The notes under the pieces: model-generated | Told to the model about the DNA's origin: nothing | The model's database searches: none | What the model saw: the letters and a program-made list of their open reading frames with translations, nothing else | Made by a program: the position numbers and the translations under genes | In this document: piece after piece, positions 20,827 through 33,147 of the stretch | Position numbering within the stretch: position 1 is the first letter of the stretch | How the letters are laid out: the number at the start of each line of letters is the position of its first letter | NCBI GenBank assembly: GCA_030848705.1 | Contig: CM061235.1 | Location: forward strand, 127,642,228-127,706,227 | Direction: 5' to 3' | DNA: 64,000 bases | Origin: Heracleum sosnowskyi | Lineage: Eukaryota > Streptophyta > Magnoliopsida > Apiales > Apiaceae

Positions 20827-23800
20827 TCACTTAGCTTGAGATTTCCTCTTCTGTCTTGCTGCATCCTCTCTTTTGAGAGCTTCTGCCAAGCAGCTTCTTT
20901 GACTTTCTACAAGAGAAATTTCAGCAGCAGACACTGCATCATCCTCTACTTCATCAATGATCTTCTTTATGGAAGGAGATATGAGAAAGCTAACATCCCT
21001 GAGATTCAGCCATTGCTCTATATCATATGGATAAGTTTTGAAATGAAGTTCTTCATTAATGAGCTTGAATCTTCTTCCAGGATAAGCATTGAGAGACTTT
21101 CTTCTTTGCTTGTCCAGCTTTGAGTCTTCTCCTTTTCTCCCTTCCAATAACTTCTCTATCTCATAAGAACAAATCTGTTCCAAGGGGTGAATTGAACCAG
21201 CTACCATATACTGTAAATCCTTCAGAGTGGATGTTTTAAGCTTATGCAAGCTGCACACATAGATTTCTTCTTTTAGGAACTTGACTCTTAGGGGATTTTC
21301 CAGCATATATGGTTGATAATTTGGAGCTTCACTTTCTGCCTTGTTAGAGGCCTTGTGAATTTCTAGCAATTCAGCTTCCTTCTTATCAAGTTCTGTCTGA
21401 GCTTGAGAATATGCAGAAGATTCAGGTCCTTTGCTTGGCTTGGGTTGCCCTTCCTGGGTTGGTTGGGCTTGCCCTTCTTCTGTGGGTAAGTCATCAAACT
21501 CATAGTACCAGTGGTATGGTATAGGAGAGGCTGGGAGATCAGTAAGAATATCAGCATCATCAAAATCTGCAAAGTTATAGCCAAATTTCTGATAAAATTC
21601 AGCATCCCTATCTGCCTGATATTTTAGAACATGTTCCATGACAGCCTCTGAAACATTATCATAGCTCTCCAGCAACTCTACCATTCTTTCCAGGTAGAAG
21701 AAATCAATTCTTCTTTTATCTATGGTTGATGTGCTGTTCTTGGTTGATGTGGCTACCAGATTGAAGTCCTTGTCAATCTTGGCAGACCTTGATTCTTCCC
21801 ACCACAGAATATACTCAGAGGCCTCTTGATTTGCATCCAGCTTAACCTCAACACTCTTAATTTCTTTTGATTTCATTTGTTGAATCTTAAGACTGTTGGG
21901 AGGAATTGATTGAATTGGCTTCCTTAGATTTCTGCCAAATCCAGTGGCCTTTTCCTTTCCTGAGTATTTGTGCTTTCCTGCAGGTTTCTGTCTAGACAAC
22001 CATGCCTTAGCATTAGCTTTCAGTCTCTTGGGCTTGACAGCAGCTTTGGTTTCATCCTTGACAGAACCTTTCTTGACAGTACCTCTGTCGACAGCATCTT
22101 TCAAGACAGCATCTTCTATGACAGTATCCTTGTCGACAGTACCTTTGATGACAGCATCTTTTTCAGCATTTATGCAGTCAATAGCACATCTAAGAATGCT
22201 TGCCTCCAAAGCTTCCAGTATTCTTGACTCCTCTTCATCTGTTGCACCAGCATCTTTCTTTTCCTGGCTAGGAGTTTCTTCATTGCCTTCATTCTGAGAT
22301 TGAATACCAGTATTCCCAGAATTACTTCCACCAGCATTTCCAGCATTTCCAGAAGCTTCACCACCTCCATCCTCACCATCTTCATCATCATCATCATCAT
22401 TATCATCATGGGGAGGAATGTTATAGAAGCAGCTTCCACCTTGATCATTTCTTTTGGCATTGGCTCTAGTGATTAGCTCCTTTATTCTAGCTCCCAGTGC
22501 CTTGTCTCTCAACACCAGCATTTTGTAGATTTCTTGAACAGCATGAACTCTTCCTGGATTGGCATTTGAACTGAGTATTCCATCTAGTACCTTCAGAATT
22601 GACTTGGTTTCCATTTTGGATGGGCTACCAATATTCATGTAGTTGTTCCTTCTAATGCCATCCTTAGATTTAGATCTGTAGAAAACACATGATGGATTTG
22701 AGTAGACTTCAGGTAGCTTCTATATGATCAGGTTCTGGATTTGCATATCCAATATTTCATTGAATGGTGTTTGAGTTGCCCTGATCTTTCCCTTCAAAGC
22801 ACACAACACCTTTGCTGGCAGACTCTGCAATAGCTGCATTGTGATGAAATAAGATATGCCAGAAGTTAGATAAATACTTACAGCCCATCTTTTCTCATCA
22901 TTCACCATTACACTGACACTGGTAATTTGTTCCTTTAACAGTTTTGTGGTGTTGGATGGACGGTTGCTAGGAGCATTCATTGCTTCTTCCACCAAACTGC
23001 TAAACTCATTGTCATGGTTGTGTAATGTGCTCTCCCTGTAATCCACCATCAAGACATTGGCTTCCTCTTGATCATACTCAGTACCATTTGACCAAGTAGT
23101 TCCTTTATAGATGGGTTCAGGCAGTTTCCCTTTACCTTTCCCAAGTTTGTTTTGTTCCTCCATTTCTCTCCATTTCTTGTGCAGAGCAGTTTCTTGAGTT
23201 TCTTGAATAGGTTCTCTAATCACCACAGGAGGCAAGATTGGATGTCTAGATGCAGGTCTTCTTTGCAATGCATCTTGAGTTTCCTTTGACATTAACACCC
23301 TTTCTCCATCCATTTCCACTTCAATAGTCCTTTCAGCTTTATCCTGTGGTTTTGCACTGCTTGGTTTGACTTGCTCCCCCTGAGACATTGCTTTCCTTTT
23401 AGCTCCCCCTCTGGTCTTCACAGCTACAGGCTCCCCCTGAGTTCCACCTGATTCTTGAATAGGCATTGATTCTGATCTTGCTACCTTCTCCCCCTTAGTT
23501 GAGTTGGCAGCTACCAGGTCAGTAAGGAACTGAATGGAAAGTTGAGTAGCAGCAAATCCATCAACCACCAGTTGAGAGAGAGAGTCCAGCTTGGAGTCCA
23601 AAGTAGCACACTGTCCTTCAAGAGCTGCAATCCTGTTACCAAAAGTAGCAGAGGGGCCACCAGACCTTAACCTTCTTGGAGGGGAAGGAAAAGACAGGGG
23701 CTTGGAGGCTATGGGGGTTCTCACACTCTCAGGGTGTTTTTGAGTGATCTCATCACCCCTCACAGTTTGACTCTCAAGGCCTAGTGCCTGAATAGTGTGG

Positions 23801-25890
23801 GCTCCCTCAAGATCTCTCTGGACATGCTCAAGTCCCTCTCCTTTTGCCAGCTCATTTGGCTGCCTCTCATTTTTATGCTCACCTCTCTGTTCTTTTATCT
23901 CTCTTTTCTTTTGCACACCCTCACTCAACCTAGATGCATGGGTATGAGCAGTACTAACATGCATGGAAGGAGAAGATGTAGAATGTACCTTTAGGAGTTT
24001 GGCAAGAGGTAGGTCATCATCAGAGGCATCCTCAACAAGTACAGCATCAAAATTAGGCTGGGAGGACTTGACAGCATCTTTGGGAGGAATGTTACTGTCA
24101 GTTGTAGTCTGGACAGCAGGTTCTGGCATGACAGCATCTTTGGGAGGTGGAGTGACAGTATGTTCGGTAGTGACAGCATCTTTCTCTCCACCTTTGACAG
24201 TAGCTGTGCCCAGGACAGTAGCATCCCCAGTGTCTTTGACAGCAACAGAGGCTGTGACAGCATCTTCCTGAAGGTAAGATGCTCCTTGGAGGTCAGACAA
24301 AGTGTTGGCTGTTTCAGTTTCTGACAAAATACCACTTTGCCCTAGCTCAGTGTTTGGAGGAGTGGTGTCCATCTCACTTTGAGAAATGGGTTCTTGTGGA
24401 CCACTAGAGGGGGGCTCATCCATGATTGGAGATGGATGATCAAAACCTGAAGGGTTGGGACTGTCCCCTTCTCTAGGTTGTGGAGAAGAAACAAAAGAAT
24501 GTGTAGGGAAGGAAGAAGGTGAAAGTGGAGTAGAGAGTGGGGGCTGATTCACAGATGAAACATGTGAACCATCAATAGGAGTAGAGAAATCCTCACTGTG
24601 CCCTAACTCACTGTGTGTTTCTTCAAGTGGGGGTATCTCAGGTTGGGAACCATGAGTTTGTGCAGACTCTGTACAGGGTGCCTTGGGAGACAGGCCAATT
24701 TCAATAGAAGCACCTTGTTGAGAAGGCACATCTAGGGAGGAGTTTATTTCCCTGGTTTCCTCCACAGTCTTTTGGGAGACTGCAGGGTGGCTGACAGTGG
24801 TTTTGGTCCTCCTAGCTCTCTTCTTCTTAGGCTCAGGGGGAACCACTGTGGGTTCTGCTTGACTACCTTCCTTATTTGCTGCACTAGGTGCAGTGTCTCC
24901 CTCTTGACTAACAGAGCTACCACCAACATCAGCTTCTAAGGATCTTTTTCTGGATTCTTGCAAGGCTTCTCTTTGGGCTTTGGGAAGTCTAGAGGGCCTA
25001 GGCTGAGTGTATGGTGTTGAATGGGGGTTAACTGAATTTGGGTCTAATCCAGCTTCATCCTCAAGAGAAAAAGAATCATAACCAGTAGGTAATGGATAAT
25101 CAAGGTTGGTCACTTGATCAACCATGTGCTGAGTGAAGCAAAGTGGAATATGTGCATTTAGATCCTGTGAAGATAACAGTGTGTGTGTGTTCTTTTTCAA
25201 GACAGAACAAACCTCTAGACGAGGGGCATCATTATTAAAGTCACAGAAAGTATTGATACACATCATAAGAAAGCGAGGGTAGTGTGATACCTTCTTACCT
25301 ATGGCAGCTTTGAGTTGTGCCATGAGGAGAGCTCCAACATTCACCTTGTATCCATGGACAAGAGAATGTGTCAGTTTCTTGATGTAGGAGGGTATCCCAT
25401 TCCAGCCTGTGGACTTGGTAGAGAACACCTTGACCATTGCATCAAATATCATGCTCCACTCCTTCCTTAGATACTTCCTGTCCATTTCACCAGACGGGTA
25501 CCACTTGGTTGTTCCCTCTTCGAGAATAGGGCCTGCATACCCAATCTTCAAGAAGAGCTTCTTCAGAGTGTCATCATTAGCAAGTGGAGCAAAGTTTTGG
25601 CCTGCTTCCAGTGTAATTCCAAGAGCAGTATTGATGACCTCAGCTGTGAGAATGTATTGTTGCCCATTAATCGTGAATTGAATAGCTGGGTTTTCACCCT
25701 CAGTTTGAGCAACAGCAGTGCGCCAAAATTCCTCAAGTTTGTCTAGGTCGAGAATTGGAGTTGAGGTAATGGCTGAACGAAGATAGGACTCGTTCAAGAA
25801 AAACACCAGTCCTTTGAAATCCTCACCAGCATCATTTGGGGAAAAGATGCCAGCAAAGTTTGTTTGAGAGAGAGTCTGTTTGGGGGCCAT
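20827..25890 (-). pseudogene. Giant env-position ORF of Sirevirus B, one in-frame stop
   Basis: About 1,687 codons from ATG 25890 to TGA 20827, open except for TAG at 22720-22722 where copy A reads CAG. It reads through the position of A's own stop, so the two copies are broken at different places. Regions match copy A: conserved N-terminal ~250 residues, a Pro/Ser/Thr-rich acidic middle with repeated CTGTC-coded Ala-Val/Thr-Val dipeptides (24060-24260 and 22040-22160), a short Asp-rich tract (22376-22412, shorter than in A) and a charged C-terminus. The C-terminus ends in a basic KRKSQAK absent from A. No signal peptide or membrane span is evident. A G-box at 26064-26069 and a pyrimidine-rich leader suggest a separate transcript. 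Function unknown. A single readthrough or recent loss are both possible. Confidence 0.75.
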
Positions 25891-26556
25891 GGAGATTTCA
25901 AGAAAAGAAGAAAGTGAGAAAGTAGCTTTTTGCTTGAAGAAAAGTATTTTGCCTTGAGTTTTGTGAGAGTGATATATCTGAGTAACTGGAGAATAAATAT
26001 GGGTTTCTCAAACGTTTGCTCAAAAAGTGGAGTTAAAGGACGTGTCTTAATCCACTCTCTTAACACGTGAGTTACTGCCCGTTATTCACTGTCAATTGTG
26101 GGGTGAATGTCCAATTACAACGGTCCACTATTGTTGACAGTAACCTGTGCGCTAGAAACAATCTGTCAGTAAGAGGAGGTGGTGACAGTAGGTTTTGCGC
26201 GACAGCAACTATTGCGCAAAAACTTGCTGTCACCGTTAAGCATATGAATGACAGTATCCTTTACAAGTCTTGACAGAAAGTCTTTTCCTGCTGTCAAGAA
26301 GGTTGCTGTCAAGAAACACATGACAGTATCCTTCTTAACGACAGTAACTTCGATTAGGAAATGGTTCTGTCATGAACTTATTAGAATGCTTGATTCATAC
26401 ACTGAACTTAATATTGACAAATTATGGATTTAGCAATGTAATCTTTTGAACACAGATATTAAGCAATTAACACAGACAAATCATAAACTCAGTAACCACA
26501 AAAACAGGAACTTTTATTAATATTAATAAAATCATTAAAATTGAACATTTAGTACA
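25891..26556 (-). promoter_or_regulatory. Spacer with CTGTC/GACAG array and G-box (element B)
   Basis: Counterpart of 664-1329 in element A. The array spans roughly 26085-26375. The G-box CACGTG is at 26064-26069, 174 bases before the ATG of the env-position ORF. Word positions and both orientations are largely conserved with A, while single-base differences lie between the words. Confidence 0.5.
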
Positions 26557-26817
26557 TTATTCTATGATTTTATTAACTAGTTCTAAGACTTCTTCCTTAA
26601 TCTCTTCTTCAGAGCGGCCTTCTTTTTCAAGAAGGGCCTGAAGCTCCTTCTCTTCTTCCACAGCCTTGGCTTCTTCTTCCTTAGCCTTGGCCTCCTTTTC
26701 CTCATCGATCTCATCCATGGCGTCCAACAACATTTCAAAGAGCTCGTCGATCTCTTCATTGTCGGGTTCACTATCACACTTCTTTAGACCAACTTCAATT
26801 CCTACTTTGTTTTCCAT
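26557..26817 (-). CDS. 86-aa acidic coiled-coil ORF (element B)
   Basis: Same length and frame as 403-663 in element A, with three conservative replacements. It is Glu/Lys/Ala-rich and predicted to be helical. It lies 405 bases after pol and 666 bases before the env-position ORF. A TATA-like box sits about 45 bases before the ATG (around 26862-26868 on the - strand). I recognise no family. Confidence 0.55.
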   Translation of the reverse strand: MENKVGIEVGLKKCDSEPDNEEIDELFEMLLDAMDEIDEEKEAKAKEEEAKAVEEEKELQALLEKEGRSEEEIKEEVLELVNKIIE

Positions 26818-27222
26818 TATTTACTTTAAAACTGTGAGCAGACTGGTGAAACCTAAGGTTAATTTATAGGCAAAACCGTCTAAGGATTAAAGTCTAATGG
26901 TCAACAGTTAGAGTACCCATACAACTACCACAAAAGTAATTAATGGTCGTGTCCTCCTTTAATCCTACAGATTAATGCAAAAGAGTGTGAAAGTCCAATG
27001 GAACAGATTTTTAACTCTCAAACTTAACAGATAACCACATTAAAGTCATACACGGTTTAAAAATATGAGACTGGCACAAAAATACTGACATGAGTAGTCA
27101 AATCAACACATGCTGTCACATAACAGACATAAACCAAGTAGACAGTAACTTCTCTTGACAGCAGGTTTGACATTGTTGTCATGAGCTTCAAAAAAAATTG
27201 AAAATTTAGAAACCTTAGTAAA
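26818..27222 (-). other. Spacer between pol and 86-aa ORF (element B)
   Basis: Non-coding counterpart of 1-402. CTGTC/GACAG words lie mainly in 27110-27180. A TATA-like box lies near the 86-aa ORF. Confidence 0.45.
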
Positions 27223-30200
27223 TTAACATACCAGATTCAGCATTCCCAATTCACTTACCAACCTGTTGAAGGTTGCTTCATCCAATGGCTTAGTGAAGAT
27301 GTCAGCAAGTTGCTTGTCAGTTGGGACATAAATCAGCTTCACAGTTCCTTGTTCAACATGCTCTCTGATAAAGTGATGTCTTATATCAATGTGCTTTGTC
27401 CTAGAGTGTTGAACTGGATTATCTGAGATGGCTATGGCACTAGTGTTGTCACAGTAAATGGGAATATCTCTTAACACTAGACCATAATCTAGAAGTTGAC
27501 TTTTCATCCATAGAATTTGTGCACAGCAACTGCCTGCAGCAATGTACTCAGCTTCTGCAGTTGAGGTAGAAACTGAATGCTGCTTCTTGCTAAACCATGA
27601 TACCAATCTTCCACCAAGAAATTGACAGCTACCAGTAGTACTTTTTCTGTCAATCTTGCATCCAGCATAGTCTGAGTCTGAGTAACCAATTAGATCAAAT
27701 CCAGTATTCTTAGGATACCAAAGGCCTAGGTTAGGAGTGCCTTTTAAGTATCTAAAGATTCTCTTGATGGCTACCAAGTGTGACTCCTTTGGATCACTTT
27801 GAAACCTTGCACAAAGACATGTAGCAAACATGATGTCAGGTCTGCTAGCTGTTAGGTATAGGAGGGATCCTACCATGCCTCTATAAGTGCTTGAGTCAAC
27901 TTTCTTTCCTTTAGGATCAAGATCCAGACTAGTTGCTGTGGACATTGGTGTCTTTGCAGAAGATGAATCTTCCAAGTTGAACTTTTTGAGAAGTTCCTTG
28001 ATATACTTAGCTTGACTTATGAAGATTCCATCAGTTTGTTGAAGAATTTGTAACCCTAGAAAGAATGACAATTCTCCCATCATGCTCATCTCATATTTGT
28101 TACTCATGAGATGGGAAAACTTCTCACACAGCTTCTCATTTGTAGAACCAAAAATGATATCATCCACATAGATTTGTACCAGAATGATGTCCTTGCCATG
28201 ATGCTTGTAGAAAAGTGTCTTGTCCACAACTCCTCTGGTAAACTGGTTTTCCAGAAGAAAGGTGGAAAGTGTGTCATACCATGCCCTGGGTGCTTGCTTT
28301 AGTCCATACAAAGCTTTGAAGAGTTTGTACACAAAGTTATGCATGTCAGCATCCTCAAACCCTGGTGGCTGTTCCACATACACTTCTTCTTCCAGCTCTC
28401 CATTTAGAAAGGCACTTTTGACATCCATCTGAAATACTTTGAAGTTGCAGTGTGCAGCATAAGCTAGAAAGATTCTTATAGCTTCAAGTCTGGCAACAGG
28501 AGCAAATGTCTCATCATAATCTATTCCCTCCTGTTGACAGTAACCTTTAGCCACTAGCCTTGCTTTGTTCCTTGTCACCAATCCATTTTCATCAAGTTTG
28601 TTTCTGAAAACCCACTTGGTCTCAATAACTGACTTTCCCTTAGGTCTTGGAACCAATCTCCATACATTGTTTCTTTCAAACTGATTTAGCTCTTCTTGCA
28701 TGGCTATCACCCAGTCAGAATCCAACAATGCTTCATCAATTGTCTTGGGTTCCATTTGTGACAGGAAGCATGAGAACATGCTGTCAGCAGAGACTTTGTT
28801 CCTTGTCCTCACACCAGAATTGGGATCACCAATTATAAGGTCATTTGTGTGGTCCTTGGTCCACCTGGTGATTCTGGGCAGGCTACTTGATTGAACAGGA
28901 ACATTTGCTTCAGCTTGTTGAGTTGAATGCTCATCAATTTCATTGTCTCCACCATGTTCTTCATTGTCTCCAAAGTCAACACTGTTCTGAATGTTAGATG
29001 TTATGGTGTGTGATTGAGCTGGAGTTTGAATGACAGTAGTGGTGTTGACAGCATCTTTGTCAACTTCAACAATTTGAGTGAAGCTAGGTTCTTCATCTAC
29101 AATCTCCTCAGCTTCCAGGTATCCTTGATTCTCAAATCTGAATGTCTGCATCTTTCCTTCTTCATGCAGTCCTGGGAACTTGGTTTCATCAAATGTGACA
29201 TTAACACTTTCTTCAATAATCCTATGTTCCATGACATAAACTCTGTAGGCAGTCCTTTCTGTGCTGTAACCCATGAATAATCCTTCAAAAGCCTTGGTGT
29301 CAAATTTTCCTTTCTTCTCATGGTTGTCTTTCATCATAAAGCATTTGCTCCCAAACACATGAAAATATTTGACAGTAGGTTTCTTTCCAGTTAGCAGACA
29401 GTAAGGAGTACTTGCATGAGTTTTGTTGATCATGGTTCTGTTCTGAGTATAACAGGCTGTGTTGATAGCTTCAGCCCAGAAATATGTTAGCAACTTAGCA
29501 TCATGCAACATAGTTCTAGCTGCTTCAATGAGAGTCCTGTTCTTTCTTTCTACAACTCCATTCTGCTGTGGAGTTCTTGCAGCAGAGAATTGTTGTACAA
29601 TTCCTTCATCTTTACAGAAATTTCCAAGAGTGGCATTTCTGAATTCTGTACCATTGTCACTCCTCAAGATTTGAACTTTTGAGTTTGGGGTTCTATCAAG
29701 AACTCTGACTTGATCAATAATCACTTGAGCAGCTTCATCTTTGGATTCAAGAAATTTCACCCAAGTGTACCTTGAGTAATCATCCACCATTACCAAGGCA
29801 TACCTCTTTCTGGCCATAGATGGTACATTGACTGGTCCAAAGAGGTCCATGTGAATTAACTTGAGTGCTTCTGTGTTGGTGTTTACTTGTTTGGACTTGT
29901 GCACAGCTCTTCTCAGTTTGCCCATTTGACAATCTTCACACAGTCCTTCTTGACAGAATTCCTGTTGGGGCAAACCTAACTCCTTCTTCATCAGAATATT
30001 CATTGTCTTGAAGTTGAGATGTGAGAGCTTCCTGTGCCAAAGCATACTGTCACCAACAGTAGCTTTACTGTAAAAACAGTAAACTTTATCCTTCTTTGTT
30101 GAGCTTAGATCAGCAACAAACAAGCTTCCTTTTCTGACCCCTTTTAGAGAGAGGCTTCCATCCTTCTTGTGATAGATGTTGCAAACCATCATGTCAAAGT

Positions 30201-30465
30201 CAACCTTAAATCCTCTGTCACTGAATTGGCTGACACTGAGTAGGTTGTGCTTCAATCCATCCACAAGAGCAATATCTTCAATGACAACATTTCCAATTTC
30301 CAGACAGCCATATCCCACTGTGTAACCCTTGCTGTTGTCTCCAAAGGTTATGATTGGGCCAGCTTTCTCTACATAATGTGATAGCAGGGCTTTATCACCT
30401 GTCATGTGTCTTGAGCAACCACTGTCAATTATCCACATGACCTGATTTTTCTTCTTACCCTGCAA
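27223..30465 (-). CDS. pol polyprotein of Sirevirus B (protease, integrase, reverse transcriptase, RNase H)
   Basis: About 1,080 residues, fully open, in copia order. The protease has DSG ([13 protein letters not shown], start of the frame). The integrase has an HHCC zinc region near residues 145-180 and catalytic Asp/Asp/Glu in HMDLFGP, SDNGTEF and [10 protein letters not shown]. Reverse transcriptase has [21 protein letters not shown] and the catalytic YVDD. RNase H shows [19 protein letters not shown] and LADIFTKP. No ATG opens the frame; it is in the same frame as gag, beginning four codons after the gag TAG (30478-30480). A gag-pol fusion by readthrough is possible. A splice-acceptor-like run (gttttgcag, ending 30460) offers another route. 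The enzymes copy element RNA into DNA in particles and integrate it. Confidence 0.93.
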   Translation of the reverse strand: MQGKKKNQVMWIIDSGCSRHMTGDKALLSHYVEKAGPIITFGDNSKGYTVGYGCLEIGNVVIEDIALVDGLKHNLLSVSQFSDRGFKVDFDMMVCNIYHKKDGSLSLKGVRKGSLFVADLSSTKKDKVYCFYSKATVGDSMLWHRKLSHLNFKTMNILMKKELGLPQQEFCQEGLCEDCQMGKLRRAVHKSKQVNTNTEALKLIHMDLFGPVNVPSMARKRYALVMVDDYSRYTWVKFLESKDEAAQVIIDQVRVLDRTPNSKVQILRSDNGTEFRNATLGNFCKDEGIVQQFSAARTPQQNGVVERKNRTLIEAARTMLHDAKLLTYFWAEAINTACYTQNRTMINKTHASTPYCLLTGKKPTVKYFHVFGSKCFMMKDNHEKKGKFDTKAFEGLFMGYSTERTAYRVYVMEHRIIEESVNVTFDETKFPGLHEEGKMQTFRFENQGYLEAEEIVDEEPSFTQIVEVDKDAVNTTTVIQTPAQSHTITSNIQNSVDFGDNEEHGGDNEIDEHSTQQAEANVPVQSSSLPRITRWTKDHTNDLIIGDPNSGVRTRNKVSADSMFSCFLSQMEPKTIDEALLDSDWVIAMQEELNQFERNNVWRLVPRPKGKSVIETKWVFRNKLDENGLVTRNKARLVAKGYCQQEGIDYDETFAPVARLEAIRIFLAYAAHCNFKVFQMDVKSAFLNGELEEEVYVEQPPGFEDADMHNFVYKLFKALYGLKQAPRAWYDTLSTFLLENQFTRGVVDKTLFYKHHGKDIILVQIYVDDIIFGSTNEKLCEKFSHLMSNKYEMSMMGELSFFLGLQILQQTDGIFISQAKYIKELLKKFNLEDSSSAKTPMSTATSLDLDPKGKKVDSSTYRGMVGSLLYLTASRPDIMFATCLCARFQSDPKESHLVAIKRIFRYLKGTPNLGLWYPKNTGFDLIGYSDSDYAGCKIDRKSTTGSCQFLGGRLVSWFSKKQHSVSTSTAEAEYIAAGSCCAQILWMKSQLLDYGLVLRDIPIYCDNTSAIAISDNPVQHSRTKHIDIRHHFIREHVEQGTVKLIYVPTDKQLADIFTKPLDEATFNRLVSELGMLNLVC

Positions 30466-30477
30466 AACAGAATGTTT

Positions 30478-33096
30478 CTAAGTTGCATATGGTACCCAAT
30501 CTTTGTTGGGTCCTGCAGTTTCAGTGTTCCCTGAGTTTCTTCCAGTCACAACATCACAAGCATTATCAAAGACTTCCTGTTTGACTTCTCTTTTCACCCA
30601 CTTAGGTTTAGAATTGGACTTGGTCCTTTTCTTAGTGGATGAAGCCTTTTTGCTGTTGCCAGCAGGCTCAGAAGTCTCAACAGTGTTTAGGTATGAGCAT
30701 TTTTCAGTAGAGAGAACAGGTAAGTTAAAGCATGTACTCATGGCAGTGATTTTGCATGGCATACAATCAATGTTATTACAGACACTCATAGTTCTATGCA
30801 TAAGGGGGGTTCTGTGTAAGTTACCATTGAGTTCAGTTGCATTGATCTTATCCTCAATTGGTTTCTTACAAACATGTGTTAAGTGATGTGTAGATCCACA
30901 GTTATTGCATAGTTTCCTAGAAGCACCTCCAACATTAGTGTATCCATTTCCTTTGTTGACACCTACCTTACCATTCCTGTTCCTAGACTTGGGAGTCACT
31001 GGATTGACAGTATGTTCAGAAGTTGCTGTCGAACTATCCTTAACAGTATCTTTTAATCCTACTGTCTTGACAGAAGGTTTGAGAGTTACTGTCTTGGACT
31101 CATTCTTGACAGTATCTTTGAAAGATTCTGTCTTGCCAATCGTGACAACATCCTTTGAACTTACTGTCTGATTGCTTGGTAAGTTTACTGTCTTGGGGAT
31201 TGTGACAGTATCCTTTCCTTCCTTGAATGTGCTGTCAACACCTTCATCCTCATCAAGAATTTCTTGTTTGATGAGCATGGCTTCTTCATCAAACTCAATT
31301 TCAGCAGCTTTGAAAATAGGAGTTTTAACTTTCTTGAGAATGGTGGGTTTGACAGCAGCTATTCCAGGACAATCTTGAATCACAGTTTCCTTTCCAGGTC
31401 TTCTACCATAAGAAAAACCTATACCAACAGACTGATTTTCTGTATGCTTATCATTGTAATCCTGAAGTATCTTTGATGAGTTTCTATAGGCCTTAATCTT
31501 AAATTCATTTTCAGCAATCTCATTCCTCAGGAATTCCTCAACCTCCTTAGCACATTTTAATTCATTTTTAAGTTTGGCATTCTCTTGAGCTAAAGAGCCT
31601 AGAGAACTGGTTTTGAGAAAAAGAGAATCATTTTCAGACTGAAGTGTTTCATTTAGCTTACTTAGTCTAGAGATTTCCTCATTAGCAGCAGATAAGCTAG
31701 TATAGACATTGAACATTTCAGCACTTAAGTCTTTAATGGTTTTCTTATACTCATCAGTAGACATATCAAGTAAGACAAGTGAAGGTACCTGACTTGAAGG
31801 AGTTGATGCTACCTCATCAGTGCTAGCCATGAGAGCTAGGTTAACATACTCTTCCTCTTCTTCATCATCAGAATCATCCCAACACTTTCCTTCAGCCACA
31901 TAGGCTCTACCTTGATTTTTCTTAGAGTATCCACCAGTTCCTTTCTCATATCTTTGAACCTGTTTGGGTCTTTTGCATTCAGTAGCAAAATGACCAGGTT
32001 CTCCACAGTTGTAACATTTGAACTTTGATCTATCCACAAATCCAGTTTTGTATCCTCCTTTGGTTGAACTTCCCACAGCAGCCTTTGATGAGCTTCCTTT
32101 GCTGAACTTGGATGCTTGGCCTTGAGGCTTGTATGACCTATCCTTCTTGAACCTAAAGTTCTTGAACTTCTTGGCCATGTAAGCCATAGTAGGGTTGTCC
32201 ATGCTTTCCAGTTCCTCCATTGTGTAGAAGTCTTCATCTTCCACATCTTTAATCTGTAGTACCACTTTCTCATCATCTTCAACCACCTCTTCTATCTTCA
32301 AGGTCTGTGTTGGGGTTGATTGTGTGATCTGTGGTACTTCACTTGGCTGTGTGATCCTTGGCACATGTGCTACTAGGGCACTTGACATATTAGCCATCTT
32401 GTTCCTTGTTCCACTTTGTATGGCTCTCTTTTGAAAGAGTTCGAGTTCATAGGATTTCAGAATACCATAAAGTGTCTCAAAGGTTATAGTGTTGAGATCT
32501 CTTCCTTCTCGTATGGCTGTTGTCTTGTGTTCAAGGTGATCAGGCAGTGTGAGCAGGAACTTGACGTTTAATTCTTTTCTGTCATAGTACTTGCCATGTA
32601 TCTGTAATTCAGTTAAGAGCTTACTGAACCTTTCGAACATGGAGGTTAAGTCTTCACCAGGCTTGGCCATGAATGCCTCATATTGAGATATTAGAATTTG
32701 CCTTTGGTTGCCCTTAACCTCTTCACTTCCTTCACAGAGTAAGGCTAACCTGATCCACATCTCCTTGGCTGATGTGCAGCTTATTACACTTCCACACATG
32801 GCTTTATCCAGCGTGAGAGAATCGAGCAAGATAAGTTGCAAATGATCATCTAGCACCATTTTCTCCTTTTCAGGTTCCAAGATTTCTGAGGGATCTTTGG
32901 GAACCCAATGTGCAGGAATAATCTCACCATTCACTGTTGTGGCTTCAATTTCCTTTCTTGGAATGAAAGGACCATTCTCGAGTATACCTGGGTATAGTGG
33001 ATTTGCAGCTTTGATAAACAACAAGATTTTTCTTTTCCAAATGCTGTAGTTCTCTTTATCAAAAGCTGGGATCTTGATACTGTTTGATTTCTGCAT
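30478..33096 (-). CDS. gag polyprotein of Sirevirus B
   Basis: 872 residues from ATG 33096, 37 bases after the primer site, to TAG 30478. The N-terminal ~250 residues are the copia gag region. There is one classical CCHC knuckle (CYNCGEPGHFATEC, mid-protein) and a second near the C-terminus (CNNCGSTHHLTHVC). Between them is a heptad-rich segment, then a linker whose codons are filled with the CTGTC word (31005-31250), giving repeated Thr-Val. The C-terminus is basic. The frame is intact. It forms the particle and binds RNA. At 872 aa it is much longer than a minimal copia gag, as is usual for Sirevirus-like elements. Confidence 0.92.
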   Translation of the reverse strand: MQKSNSIKIPAFDKENYSIWKRKILLFIKAANPLYPGILENGPFIPRKEIEATTVNGEIIPAHWVPKDPSEILEPEKEKMVLDDHLQLILLDSLTLDKAMCGSVISCTSAKEMWIRLALLCEGSEEVKGNQRQILISQYEAFMAKPGEDLTSMFERFSKLLTELQIHGKYYDRKELNVKFLLTLPDHLEHKTTAIREGRDLNTITFETLYGILKSYELELFQKRAIQSGTRNKMANMSSALVAHVPRITQPSEVPQITQSTPTQTLKIEEVVEDDEKVVLQIKDVEDEDFYTMEELESMDNPTMAYMAKKFKNFRFKKDRSYKPQGQASKFSKGSSSKAAVGSSTKGGYKTGFVDRSKFKCYNCGEPGHFATECKRPKQVQRYEKGTGGYSKKNQGRAYVAEGKCWDDSDDEEEEEYVNLALMASTDEVASTPSSQVPSLVLLDMSTDEYKKTIKDLSAEMFNVYTSLSAANEEISRLSKLNETLQSENDSLFLKTSSLGSLAQENAKLKNELKCAKEVEEFLRNEIAENEFKIKAYRNSSKILQDYNDKHTENQSVGIGFSYGRRPGKETVIQDCPGIAAVKPTILKKVKTPIFKAAEIEFDEEAMLIKQEILDEDEGVDSTFKEGKDTVTIPKTVNLPSNQTVSSKDVVTIGKTESFKDTVKNESKTVTLKPSVKTVGLKDTVKDSSTATSEHTVNPVTPKSRNRNGKVGVNKGNGYTNVGGASRKLCNNCGSTHHLTHVCKKPIEDKINATELNGNLHRTPLMHRTMSVCNNIDCMPCKITAMSTCFNLPVLSTEKCSYLNTVETSEPAGNSKKASSTKKRTKSNSKPKWVKREVKQEVFDNACDVVTGRNSGNTETAGPNKDWVPYAT

Positions 33097-33133
33097 TTTC
33101 TCCGGGATCTCAGATATGTATGTTAATCTGAAT

Positions 33134-33145
33134 GCTCTGATACCA
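33134..33145 (-). other. Primer-binding site of B (tRNA-iMet)
   Basis: TGGTATCAGAGC on the - strand, two bases inside the LTR end. It is complementary to the 3' end of plant initiator-Met tRNA. Confidence 0.9.
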
Positions 33146-33147
33146 GT

